Part shown: positions 12,368-23,344 of the stretch, piece after piece
Layout: the number at the start of each line of letters is the position of its first letter
How positions within the stretch are numbered: position 1 is the first letter of the stretch
Source of the DNA: Salvia splendens
Lineage: Eukaryota; Streptophyta; Magnoliopsida; Lamiales; Lamiaceae
Assembly: GCF_004379255.2 (NCBI RefSeq)
Contig: NC_056049.1
Span: 21,126,063-21,190,062 of the forward strand
DNA: 64,000 bases
Direction of reading: 5' to 3'
Notes under the pieces: model-generated
The model's input: the letters and a program-made list of their open reading frames with translations, nothing else
Told to the model about the DNA's origin: nothing
The model's database searches: none
Position numbers and translations under genes: made by a program

Positions 12368-12395
12368 CCCGTGCATCGCACGGGCGTGATACTAG
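12368..12395 (+). other. Helitron 3' terminal hairpin and CTAG end
   Basis: A seven-base stem CCCGTGC/GCACGGG with an ATC loop is followed by CGTGATACTAG, the termination signature of plant Helitrons. Confidence 0.85.
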
Positions 12396-12479
12396 TTTGG
12401 TTTAGGGTTTAATATGAATTCATAAGCAAAGCTTCAAAAATAACTAACTAAATAAAAAGCCATTTTTAATACTGTACTA

Positions 12480-13190
12480 TGTTTTTAACTAAATAATTAA
12501 TAAAATAGAAGCCATTGGAATGTAAGCCCCGTTCAGTTAGCCCAATTAGATTTGGGCCAAGTGAATAACTGTGTAATATTCGGCCAAATTTTCACTCATG
12601 GCAGCAGCCACAAGGGCTCCACACGCGTCTCAGCCCAAAGGGCGGCCCGCCAATGAGATTTACTTGTTTCCAAGCCCGTATCTCTACGGATTGTGGCCCG
12701 GGGACTTTCCTGGATTTAGCCCATTTAAATGATGGGCCTCAATCCTTTCACTCCATCCAATGGCATGGTAATTATTACACGGAGCTTGTAGCTTAAAAAC
12801 CTCAATAAACATTACTCCTTTATTCGATGTGGTATGTCTTATCGTTATTTTGCTTTTCTCACTTCTTCCTTTACCCTTTAAAGCATTGACGGTTGTAGTA
12901 AATTCAGCACTAATTAGATAGTGGTGGATGGGAAAAACATATTGTCAACTCAATCATCACAATTTTGAGGTTTCCTAGGTACAGCTTTCACTTTGAAATT
13001 TTATTTTATTAAAGTCAGATTTTCTTTTTTCATGTATATAGTTGGGAGATTCCTTTAAATATAGTGACCTTAACTGTACATAGTTATTGCTTATCGTTGA
13101 GTTTATGAGCATAAAAGTTCATTCTCTGCTCATCATATTCATCATTATCACATTAGTTTAGCTCAACTGATAGCACGTTTTATTTGTACA
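12480..13190. repeat. Duplicated block, copy 2, downstream of the DUF946 gene
   Basis: This is the partner of 7930-8600 and contains the same landmarks in the same order. It ends about 145 bp short of the DUF946 stop codon and may include that gene's transcription end region. Confidence 0.75.
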
Positions 13191-13334
13191 CTATAACCAT
13201 ATTTTCAATAGAAAAACTCACAACAATATAACCATATTTTCAATAGAGAAAACTCTACACTCACATGCACCTTCTTTGAATGCAACTCAAAAACACAAGA
13301 AGCAAACATAAATTACTAATAATGAATTGAGAAA

Positions 13335-15095
13335 CTAACTGCTCTCATCACCAAGCCAACTATCCTTCCCCTTAGGCCCAGTAGGCCCTTCCTCCCCCAA
13401 CACCTCATTAGGCAAACTCCTCACAGCCTTATCAAACGCACTCTTTAGCTTCCCCGGCAACACCTTCTCCACCTTCCTCACCTCCTCGTCGAAGCTATAG
13501 CTAATCTTCGGCCCCCACTCCCTCCTATACTCCACCCACCCCGCCTCGCCCTCGCTTATCACCTCATACCTCACCCCACAATCCATGAACATCTTCCCCT
13601 TCCCACTATCATTCCTTATCCCAACGCTCCCGTTCCCCGACAGCACCAGCCCGGCCTTGTGGTAGGCCGCGTGCCCGTGGAACGACGCGTACGCCACCGG
13701 CCTATTCCCGTCCGCGAACTCCAAACCCGAGGCGTCCACCCACTCCCCCTTGCTGTGCTGTGCAAAATACATCCTTTTCAGCTCCCCATCCATGTTGCTG
13801 ATCCTTAAAGTCACGTGCTCCCAATCACCAACATGCTCCCCGATTCTGCCAAGGCCTATGTTCAAAAACTCCACTTTAGCCTTCGCTGCGCCGTTGAAAG
13901 GGTAGAACAGCCAGAAGACGAGGTCGGTGAATGTGCCACCAAACATCGGCTTCACATGAATGTAGGCATTCGCGGTTGATAAATCACCTTTCTTCACTCT
14001 CTCCCTCGCTGCATTGTCGGCCGGGAGATCGATCCAGTACAACCCGTCGTTGCCTCCGCCTTGGGGAAGATTCGAGCCCGCTGCATCGATGGCAACGGGC
14101 TTCGACTCCTCCCCTTTCGTGTATAGAAGTGCGCCGTTTTGGAAGAACCATGTGACCGAGGAAGGGAGGTATTGCTCATTAGGGTGGAAATATATGCGTG
14201 GGGAGTATGTCTCAATCAGAGCCTTGATCTGATCAGAATTAGGCATTGCTGTGACCTTAATCTGATCAGAATCATCTTCCATTGCAGCACTGGTGGCAGC
14301 AGCAGAATTCTTCAAGCAAACTACTCCAAAATCAGATCCATTTCTCGAAGCTAAAAATGTGTTGGTTGGAACCCCTAAACCCCCACGTCCCCTGTTTTTC
14401 GGCCTTGACGTGTACACACTGAACCCGCTCGAGCTCCCCCAAATCCAATCCTCGTGCTCGATGCTATCCGTGAGATCCGTGAGATCCGCGCGGACGCAGC
14501 GGATTTTGTCGAGGGCGGGCTTGGCGGGGGAGCTCGTGACGACGCTCCCGACGGCTCTGTACCCGTCCGGAGGAGTCGGGAGCCAAATGTAGGCAGCCCC
14601 ATCTTGGTTTATCTTCAAACCCTCACTGCTCCAAACAAGTGTGTAATCAGTCGGCGGCTTCAACGCGTCGGTGGCGGCTGCGCCGCCGCCGACGAGAACA
14701 GAGGCGGAGAGGGGCTTGTTGTTGGGCTGGCTGTAGCTGCCGAGCATGAAGAAGCCATCGGGGATGGCATTGGGCTCGAAGAAGGCGGCCCCGAGGTTGT
14801 CTGGGCCGCCTTCTTTTGCGGCCCAGATTTTGGTGAAGGTGGAGACTTGGCGAATCTGCAAGCCTCCGAGGTCGATGACTCCGGTTGCGAAGCCTTCACC
14901 TGAGCCAAAACAGAGGAAGAAACAGAGTAAAATGTGTTGAAGCATGGTGATTGGTGATCACACGCACATATAACACCGAAAATGGTGAAAACCTGCAGGC
15001 CACGACGGCAATGCAGATGGGAGCACGAACGGGGTTTCGATTGGAAGAGGCTGCTTCTTTTTTTTCTTGAAAATGCGACTGATCTTGCTACACAT
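13335..15095 (-). CDS. DUF946 / VPS62-like protein, two exons, about 555 aa
   Basis: The family (PF06101, often labelled vacuolar protein sorting-associated protein 62) is plant-wide with unclear biochemical role. My model is complement(13335-14899, 14993-15095). The Met at 15095 opens MCSKISRIFKKKKKQPLPIE, followed by TPFVLPSALPSWPAG. This joins in frame across a 93-bp intron (donor GTTTTC, acceptor TTTTGGCTCAG) to GEGFATGVIDLGGLQI, the usual start of the family domain. A Met at 14945 gives one long frame, but its first residues read intron sequence and the family leader would be missing. Conserved landmarks include YSPRIYFHPNEQYLPSS, LVFWLFYPFNG, GEHVGDWEHVTLR, FAQHSKGEW and ASFHGHAAY. The C-terminus is GPKGKDSWLGDESS. 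Codon use is GC-rich compared with the flanks. Length fits the family. Confidence 0.88.
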
Positions 15096-16130
15096 ATATA
15101 TTATTCCACTTCCCATGATTTTGTTCTAAACTGTAAAAAAAAAAATTAATCAATTTTTTTTAAAAGAAATAAATTGTGTGGAGAAAATGGGATAATGTTG
15201 GAGGACCACGGTAGAGACAAATTGGACATCATGAAATGGAATAGGAATATTTGTAAACAAAGAGGTACAAAAACCAAGTGCCAAGCAAGGTTACTTTTGG
15301 GGTTTGTTTGGATTTCGTGCAAGATTTAACTCTTTGTGTTTAGGCATTGTTTTGAACGTTACTATTGACATGTGATTTTGTTAAATTGTGGAGAATCGCA
15401 TCAGAAATGGTATATTTGTTGTACTCGTCTAATGAGTGATTAATTTATGATTATCGCTGCGGTTTGGGAAGTAGGAGTAATGATTTATTAAGCTCTAATA
15501 AAGAACATTGTTTATTACGGCGAAGGTTGTTAAATAGGTACAGATTTCTGGGGTGGTTGGTCAATCAGGAAGAAACATTAATTTGTGATTAATTTTAATT
15601 ACTGGATGAGCATATTAGGTAAAAATCAATGACCCATTGTAGAATTATTGCATAAATAAATACTACTACTACTACTACAATAGTCTTGTATATGCCATGC
15701 CTTCACATTATGCAAGTCCACTCCTTCAAGTTGGTACATGTAGACAGTTAATTCAGGCAAAATCTAAACGTTCATACTTCAATAGAATTCAGACTTTTGT
15801 GTCACAGACTGCATTGTGGCTTGTGGTCGTGTGTGCACTAACGATTTTCAATACGCCTTGAACTTATGAAATTAAATAGCATTACTAACAGACAATGATA
15901 TATACACAGAGACAAGTAGTCACAGTAGTAAAAAACCCTCCTAAATGATTAGCCAATTACTACTATCTATGCCATAAGATTTGAAAATAGTGGATTCAGA
16001 TTTATTCCAGATTTTATATCATTTTGTGAATATGCTATACCATTTCTTGGATATTTATCCATTCCATATACTCCTAAAAAAATTAGATGCATCCGATATT
16101 TAGAACACAATATTATTGTAGTATTCAATT
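15096..16130. other. Upstream region of the DUF946 gene; no other gene seen
   Basis: The promoter of the minus-strand DUF946 gene should lie here. A short triplet microsatellite (15661-15679) is present. The rest is AT-rich without convincing open frames or RNA genes. Confidence 0.4.
15661..15679. repeat. (TAC)n microsatellite
   Basis: Six consecutive triplets. Confidence 0.85.
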
Positions 16131-16139
16131 TGTGCAATT

Positions 16140-16610
16140 ACTGAAGATCAACAACATTTTTCCTTCTTTAGAATATCATTTTATTAATAAGCATCATTCC
16201 ACCAAAAGAAAATTACAATGTCATTTTTCCTTGACTCAGTGTCATTATTAGTGAAGATCAATATTCTTATCCCATCTAAAAAATATTGTAGTGGTACTAT
16301 TTTATTAAGAAGTATCATTTTATTAAAAGCAAAACACAATATCATTTTTCTTTTGACTCAATGCTATTATTGCTGAAGATTGGCGTAATTTTATCTTCTT
16401 TACAATATCATTTTATTAAAAAGGCTCATTTTATCATAAGCAAAACACAATATCATTTCCGATTCAACACAATTCCTTATTGCTAAATACTATCATCATT
16501 TTACTTTACCAAAGTTTCATTTTGTTAAGATATACTCACTTCCTATTCAACACAATATCATTTCATTTTCAATTCAACAAAGTATTATTTTTACTTTATT
16601 AGTAAATATT
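16140..16610. repeat. Degenerate tandem repeat, unit about 110-120 bp
   Basis: Sequences of the type GAAGAT(C/T)-, ATATCATTTTATTAA, AGCAAAACACAATATCATTT and GACTCA(A/G)TG recur at about 16144, 16254 and 16373, with decayed copies after that. It is non-coding and its class is unknown. Confidence 0.55.
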
Positions 16611-16632
16611 ATTTTCTTAGCATCACAACATC

Positions 16633-17096
16633 CACTACAAAAAAAGCGTTGAATAGTGACGGAAATTAGTGACGGCGGCTGCTAGATCAACAATTAGTGA
16701 CGGAAAATGATTGAAAAGCGTCAGTCGCTAAATAGTGACAGAATATTCCATCACTAAAGCGAAGCAATCGTCTATATTTTCGGTCATTTGGTGGGATTAA
16801 TAGATATAGTGAAGGACAAATCTATCACTAATATTTTTTATTGACGAGTTTTTTAATGACGGATCAGCCAAACTTACTATGTCACTAAAAAACTTGTCAA
16901 TAAAAAATATTAGTAACAGATTTGTCCGACACTAAAGCTATTAATCCCACCAAATGACGGAAAATATAGATGGCTGCTTCGCGTTAGTGACAGAATAATC
17001 TGTCATTATTTCGTGACTGACGTTTTTCCGTCACTAGTTGTTAAGCTAGCAGCCACCGTCACTACTTCCCGTCACTATCTTGCGGTTTTTTTAGTG
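16633..17096. mobile_element. CACTA-ended inverted-repeat (foldback) element, 464 bp
   Basis: The element begins CACTACAAAAAAAGCG and ends CGGTTTTTTTAGTG, the termini expected of the CACTA (En/Spm) superfamily. It is flanked by a three-base target duplication ATC (16630-16632 and 17097-17099). The two halves are long imperfect inverted repeats meeting near 16855-16890: for example TAGTGACGGAAATTAGTGAC against GTCACTACTTCCCGTCACTA, and CATTTGGTGGGATTAATAG against its complement. A transcript would fold into one long hairpin. No coding sequence. Confidence 0.85.
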
Positions 17097-18238
17097 ATCA
17101 TCATCGCCGAAAGATATTTTCTTATCTTACAATATTATTTTTTTAGCATTTGATAAAATATACTCCATGCAATTTGGATTTCGTTAATTAGTCCTCATAA
17201 AATTACTTTTAATTTAACAGTAATATATTTTTTGTACAAAATAAGTAATTTAAATAGAAAAAATTACATGAAATAAGAATTTTAATTATTTTGGGGGAGT
17301 AAGAAATAGGTTTCCATAATATTTCCGTGAGGAAATAATCATATGAAATCTTATACTACTACTATTAAAATGTCAAATTCCCATTTTCATTAAAAAGTTG
17401 AAAAAACTTGATGGTCGAATCGCGAGTTGGACAAAATCATGAGGTTTATGAAGCTATATGTTAACATTTGATAAGGGTGTTTATTTAATTGCAATTAATA
17501 TAATGATATGATAATGATTAATACAGTTTCTTATCTAAATGGGGTTCCAAAATTCAACAATATGATAAGTTTTTTCTGCATGTCTTAAATCACAATTAAT
17601 AGTGCGCATTTGAATTTAAATGTTATTAAGGGCATTCAATTAGTGGTGCACTTCTTAGGTTTCATTTTTTTCAACGATATACATCATTATGCCACACAAG
17701 CATAATTGATGTGCACTCATTAAATTTTGGAGTTACCAAGTAATGAATCGTGTTCGCTTTATTTTCACTTTTCCTTTGCCAGTTGATTCAAGTCTTCTTT
17801 TCTTTTATGCGAGAACGATATTTATCCTCCTTTTTCTGAAAAATGGAAAAAGAAATAATCTCCAAATCAAGTTATTGTTATTTTGATTCAAAATGTTGAG
17901 GTCTAACAATGCACCAACTATTTAAGCTTAATTTATCAAGAGCTTATGCAAAATTTTCAAAGCTCACTGTTTACTTCAGCTCAATCAATTGATATTTAGG
18001 TAGAATGAATGAAAATTACTTTACGTTAGCTTTTATCTTTCTTTGATGATTCAAACAGACTGAACCGAATTTCAAATGTACTGATTTCACAAAATAAATG
18101 AAAATCATTTTTTGTCGAAAGAAAGAGATGCATCTTGCATGTTGACTTGCCGAATATCTCTAAACAGCAAATAGATCTGTTTTTGTTTGATGGCCTATAT
18201 GTCGTAAAACAATCTTAAATTTTATGATACTACTCTTA
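17097..18238. other. AT-rich intergenic DNA, nothing recognised
   Basis: No open frame, RNA gene or clear repeat was found between the two mobile elements. Confidence 0.4.
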
Positions 18239-18917
18239 GAGCATCCACAACCGTGCTCTTGCCAGCGAGCACGGTTGTGGGCCCGGCGCCACTATTCCTG
18301 CCTGCTCTCTGGCAAGAGCACAACACCCACAGCTGTGCTCTTACGTAAGGACGAGCACAATTCAATTTAAAATTCAATTAAACAAAAACATTTAAAATTC
18401 ATTAAAAAAAACCAAAATAATATTACAAATTACAAATAAATTTAAAAAGACATAATTAAAATCCTAAAAATTAAAAATTACATAATTAAAATCCTAAAAT
18501 TAAAAAAACCACTACTTGTTGCCGAATTTCGCCCATATGTGTTTGATTAGGTCTTCTTGTAGCTGAATGTGAGTTCGGGTATCGCGCATTGTGCGCCTTG
18601 TCTCGATCTTCTGGCCAACCGTCGTATGCGCGAGGCGTGAGGTTTTCTTTGAAGTGATAAATGGATGATGAATGTGTGTATTTATAGATGATTTTGGGTG
18701 GAAAAAATCAAAAAAATCAAAAAAAAATCAGAAAAACGGGCAAAAAACGGCCATATTTTTATGATTTGGAAAATATTTTTTTTTTATCATTTTTAAAAAT
18801 TAAATAACGAATTTTAAATAAAAAAAATTCATAGCCGTTGCCCAATCGCGTGCCGCCACGTCGCCTGCTCACTGGCACGGACGGACGCGGGGCCGGCGTC
18901 CACCGTTGCGCATGCTC
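18239..18917 (-). mobile_element. PIF/Harbinger deletion derivative keeping the transposase tail
   Basis: The left end GAGCATCCACAACCGTGCTC pairs with the right end, whose complement starts GAGCATGCGCAACGGTGGAC. The left flank is TTA, the usual Harbinger target, but the right flank has drifted. Between the ends lies a minus-strand remnant of the transposase C-terminus and a TATA-like promoter stretch, with the whole catalytic region missing. Its relation to 38650-40650 is therefore that of an internally deleted copy of a related element. Confidence 0.7.
18512..18589 (-). pseudogene. Harbinger transposase C-terminal fragment
   Basis: The minus strand reads MRDTRTHIQLQEDLIKHIWA then KFGNK and stop. 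This aligns with the end of the full transposase at 38977-40218 (AHTQLQPDLIEHIWANFGG and stop). The DDE catalytic region is absent, so it cannot act as a transposase. Confidence 0.75.
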
Positions 18918-20280
18918 GCATGTAGTAGAGACACTATTTATATTTATAAATGGGTCTGATTTTATGTGATGCCCCATATCTCGAATTCCTAAATTTACTT
19001 GCATCCCAAATATCTTACTTTTGGGCCTATATTTCGACTTAATGGGTCGAGTTCTTCTTTTGTTTAATTTATGCAAATCAGTTCGATATTGTTTATATTT
19101 CCAATGAGAACAAATCACGGATAAAATTAGAAATGGCTTGATTACTTTTATTGTCACATCTCACTATCCAAATGAAGCAAAGCTAAGAGTTTATATTGTA
19201 ATTTCATCTATTTACTTTAATTAGTAAATTTAGTTCACCCTACAAAGAGCCGATACAAGAACTTAAAATATATGAAGCCATTTTTTGAGTAATACAATTG
19301 TCAACATCTCACTGAAATACTCTTGATTTTAAGTTACCCTATGAGTCTTATGACATAGGAAGATTCATTTGTTAGTTATTAATATAGTATCATATTTGAC
19401 GGCTAAAACTTCGAAGACTACTATGCCTGCCGTGCCGGCCATATTAGTATATTAAATTAAAACAGAAAAGTTAGTTTTTAGTTTACTTTACTCTATTAAT
19501 AACGCTGGTTTGTCCGTAACTTACATGCTTTAAGTTAAACTAATGACTACGTATGACCTTACTTTTGAAAATAAATAAATAATGATTATGACCTTATTAT
19601 CAAAGTTCAAAGGCTCTAATGTATGATAAAGAATGCAGTTAAAAATTTTAGCTCTGAAATTCTGTAGACAATCCCATAGCTCCAAATCACAAGCGGACAA
19701 AGTAAAAGTACAGCATGATATTTTTTTCTTTCCACTTAGTATAAGTTAGTACTAGTATTTTACTACTCATGTGAAGAAATGTATATTAGTGTGTGTTGAT
19801 CTAATGGAAGTATGATTAATGTCCGATGGGAATTCGAGTTCATAGTGATGCGACCTAAACTTATACTCCCTATTCATTTACAAATAAAAAAGATTATGCA
19901 CACCAATAGTTTTATTATTATACATTTATTAAACATATACTCAAAGGCGCCATTCTTCTCAATTAAAACAACAATTCTTAGAGTCCAAATAATAGAACTC
20001 ACCCTAAACTAATTATAGAGAGAAATTTCATTTAGTCTATAAACTTTACATTTATTGGCTTACATAGCTGATGTGGGATATTGAAGCTAGTACAACTATA
20101 CAACGAAATGCTCTATATAGTAAAATTATGTTGTTACATATCATTCGATCTAGATATACCTCTTCAATTGTGAAAAAAAAAATATTTACCTATCAAGTAT
20201 ACTATTTTGTATATTTAACTATGACTTTTAGTTTCTAAACAGGAGCATAATTTTACACATGATCTTTTGAAAAATAATAT
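18918..20280. other. AT-rich intergenic DNA, nothing recognised
   Basis: The 132-codon frame at 18759-19157 overlaps the Harbinger derivative end and resembles no family. The 66-codon frame at 19812-20012 is low-complexity. I do not call either. Confidence 0.4.
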
Positions 20281-20490
20281 CTCATTCCCTCTATCCCAAT
20301 ATAGTTAGCCGTATTATTATTTGGACCTTCTCAAAGTGATTGGGTCGTTTTATTTTTTGGCAAACATTTTATTCTATCGAGTGTTTTACTCTCTCTTTCT
20401 CCCTCGTACTTGATTTTTTCCACTTTAATCTTTAAACATCATTTAAATTCATGCCCAAAAGATGTCTCGACTAACTTGGAACATATGGAG
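20281..20490. mobile_element. Degenerate Stowaway-like MITE
   Basis: The left end CTCATTCCCTCTATCCCAAT and right end AACTTGGAACATATGGAG look like eroded versions of the CTCCCTCCGTCCC/GGGACGGAGGGAG termini. The internal order resembles the intact copies. No clear TA duplication survives. Confidence 0.4.
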
Positions 20491-20853
20491 TTATCGATAG
20501 TTATGTCGAAAATTGACATTAGTTATATGTACAATCTAGCTAGTGACTCTTTAACTATTACAATCTCATAACTTCAATGAGTTATCAAATTAATTTTGTA
20601 TAGTTATAAAAAGTCGAAATTCAATTGCAACTTAATATATTTCTACTATACTCTAGTTGGGAGAACGGATATTGAACACCTATATTTATCACTCACAAAA
20701 ATAAAGAATACCATTTGAACTACACAATTCGTGATTGACCAATATTTAAAATTGAGCTCTTAACCTTGTAACTACAATTGGACATAAAACTCTTCAATTT
20801 CATTTAATTATAATCCACATGACTCTTCAACAACGAGAAAATAAACATTAACA

Positions 20854-20868
20854 CTACATATAAGTAGC
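20854..20868 (+). promoter_or_regulatory. Candidate TATA region of the hexosaminidase gene
   Basis: ACTACATATAAGTAG lies about 85 bp upstream of the start codon, a normal distance for a plant core promoter. No transcript supports it. Confidence 0.35.
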
Positions 20869-20942
20869 CCCATTACATGGTCCAAATCATTCATCACCAT
20901 TCACAAGAAAAGCATAGCACAATTCTATTTTAACATCCAAAT

Positions 20943-22941
20943 ATGGATCACATCAGTTATCCCTTACTTTCTCACCACTTCTCATTGATTCTCATCTGCA
21001 CAATATTGATTCCCACTCCACAAATCTCAGCCGTCGGTTTCCCAATCAACGTGTGGCCCAAGCCCACCACCTTCCTGTGGCCCCGCCCACAGGCAATCGC
21101 GCTCTCCCCCAACTTCACCATCTCCGCCCCGCCCCACCCCCACCTCACCCCCGCCGTCCGCCGCTACCTCCGCCAGATCCTCACCGAGCACCATCGCCCC
21201 CTCGTCACCCCGAATCTCAACCTGACCTCATCGCCTCCGCTATCCGCGCTCACCATAACCATCTCCGACGCCTCCGCCCCGCTCGCACACGGCGTCAACG
21301 AATCCTACTCCCTCACCATCCCCGACGACGGCAGCGCGGCGGCGCTGTCGTCGGAGACCGCGTGGGGCGCGATGCGGGGGCTGGAGACGCTGTCGCAGCT
21401 GGTGTACGGTGATCCGTCGTCGAGGGTTGCGTGTGGGTTGTACATTGCCGACGTACCACTGTTTATGCACAGGGGGATCATGCTCGACACCGCGCGGAAC
21501 TACTATGGAGTGGAGGATCTGCTGCGGCTGATTGCGGCGATGAGCATGAATAAGTTGAACGTTTTCCATTGGCATGTTACCGACTCGCACTCGTTCCCGC
21601 TGGTGGTGCCGTCGGAGCCGGAGATGGCGGCGAAAGGAGCGTACGGCGAGGGTATGATGTACACGGTGGCGGATGTGAAGAAAGTGGTGGAGTTTGGGCT
21701 GGAGCGCGGCGTTAGAGTTGTGCCGGAAATTGATATGCCTGGTTAGTTTATCGATTTTGTATTAAAACTCGTCTCGTTTACTACAAAATTTTGGTACGTC
21801 TACCAAACTTGGTCACTATTTAGATTTTTAGTAGCTTTTTTTGTAAACTAGTCTTGCTTTTTCATTTTGCGTCTTTAACCAAAATTAGAGGTGTCTTTTA
21901 TTTATAGTATTAAAACATTGTTCAGTACTAAGTTATTTAGTCTTATTTTTAGTACTTTATTATGTCCACCAAAATTAATGCGTTGGCTTTGTTGCAGCAC
22001 ACACGGGATCATGGGCCAAAGCCTACCCAGAAATCATCACATGCGCCGATGTATTCTGGTGGCCCGCAGGAGCTAGTTGGGACGACCGGTACGCAGCCGA
22101 GCCAGGAACCGGCCAACTCAACCCCTTGCACCCGAAGACCTACCAAGTGGTCCAAAACATAGTCCACGATGTCGCCTCCATGTTTCCGGACCAATTCCTC
22201 CATGCGGGAGCCGACGAGGTCACTCCAAACTGCTGGAAACTCGACCCTACCATTCAGTCATTCCTCTCCAAAAATGGAACCCTCAGTCAGATCCTCTCTA
22301 CCTTCATCAACTCAACCCTACCTTACATCCTCTCTCTGAACCGCACCGTGGTTTATTGGGAGGACGTGTTGCTTGACGCCATGATCAGCGTGGACCCCTC
22401 ATTGCTTCCAACGGAACACGTGATTCTTCAGACGTGGAACAACGGCCCAGATAACACCAAGAGGATCGTTGCTGCCGGCTACCGCGCTATTGTCTCATCC
22501 TCGGATTTCTACTACTTGGACTGCGGCCACGGTGATTTCATCGGAAACAACAGCGAGTATGATCAGCCGCCCGGTGCAAACCAGACCGATGGCGGGTCGT
22601 GGTGTGGCCCGTTCAAATCGTGGCAGCTTATCTATAACTACGATATAACGTACGGGCTGAGCCCCACGGAGGCAGAGCTGGTTATAGGCGGGGAGGTGGC
22701 GCTGTGGTCGGAGCAGGCGGATTCTACCGTCTTGGATCAGAGGATCTGGCCTAGGGCTTCGGCCATGGCAGAGACGCTGTGGTCGGGGAACCGGGACAGT
22801 TCCGGGAAGAAGAGGTCTGCCGAGGCCGTGGATCGCCTCAACGAGTGGCGGTACAGGATGGTCACAAGGGGGGTTAGGGCTGAGCCTATTCAGCCGCTCT
22901 GGTGTATCAAGAATCCGGGCATGTGCAACACCGTGCAGTAG
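20943..22941 (+). CDS. HEXO2: Beta-N-acetylhexosaminidase (GH20), HEXO2-like, two exons, 580 aa
   Basis: GH20 hexosaminidases remove terminal N-acetylglucosamine from N-glycans; plant members act in the vacuole, plasma membrane or apoplast. The model is join(20943-21741, 21998-22941): the donor follows GAT ATG CCT G, and the acceptor TTTGTTGCAG restores [16 protein letters not shown]. The product is 580 residues, the length I recall for Arabidopsis HEXO2, which also has few introns. A hydrophobic signal-like leader spans residues 1 to about 30. The GH20 N-terminal domain is followed by [31 protein letters not shown], and the catalytic Asp-Glu pair at about 339-340 in [12 protein letters not shown]. 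Several N-glycosylation sequons and the C-terminal Cys pair are present. Exon 1 is strongly GC-rich. Paralogue assignment rests on length and exon count. Confidence 0.88.
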
Positions 22942-23344
22942 TAGCGGAGTGACGATTTCATGACTATGAAAGATGTGGTTTTAAAACCTACTAGTTTATC
23001 CTAAATTATTTGTGTTATTTTTGGGTGAGATGTTGAGAATGAACTCTTTAGTTGGTTGGTGTATTCATTATTGTAATGAATAAAGTTGCATAAAATTCTC
23101 TAAATTCAAAATAAAATAGATATGATGCATGCTTCCTTCAATTAAGAAACTTACACCACCACTCTCTATCTTAACTAACATAGGTACATCAATGAATAAT
23201 AATTGACATGCAGAATAATGTTTGAGCTACAAACAACTTTCCCCAAAATAAACTTATTTTCTATTTTGGGGAATACAAATCCTAGAATAAAGGTTTTGCA
23301 AGAAGGAAAACCAATTCAATATATATGTATTTTTCTCTTCATTT
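22942..23344. other. Shared 3' region of two convergent genes
   Basis: The hexosaminidase (+) and neprosin-domain gene (-) end about 400 bp apart. The spacer is AT-rich with AATAAA-like polyadenylation signals and no further gene. Confidence 0.5.

Larger units (their letters stand above)
9737..12395 (+). mobile_element. Nonautonomous Helitron, about 2.66 kb
   Basis: The 5' end begins TC (TCTATACATATATAAAGGGG) after a host A. The 3' end shows the hallmark hairpin CCCGTGC-ATC-GCACGGG (about 12368-12384), then 11 bases ending CTAG before a host T. Helitrons insert between A and T without target duplication, and that is what is seen. No Rep/helicase reading frame is present, so it is nonautonomous. 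Two Stowaway MITEs (9844-10096, 10879-11130) have inserted inside it, so it predates them. The remaining interior is AT-rich with no recognisable captured exon. Confidence 0.8.

Noticed and set aside
14454..14903. 149-codon frame opposite the DUF946 gene
   Set aside because: It is an antisense shadow of a GC-rich exon whose minus-strand product matches a known family.
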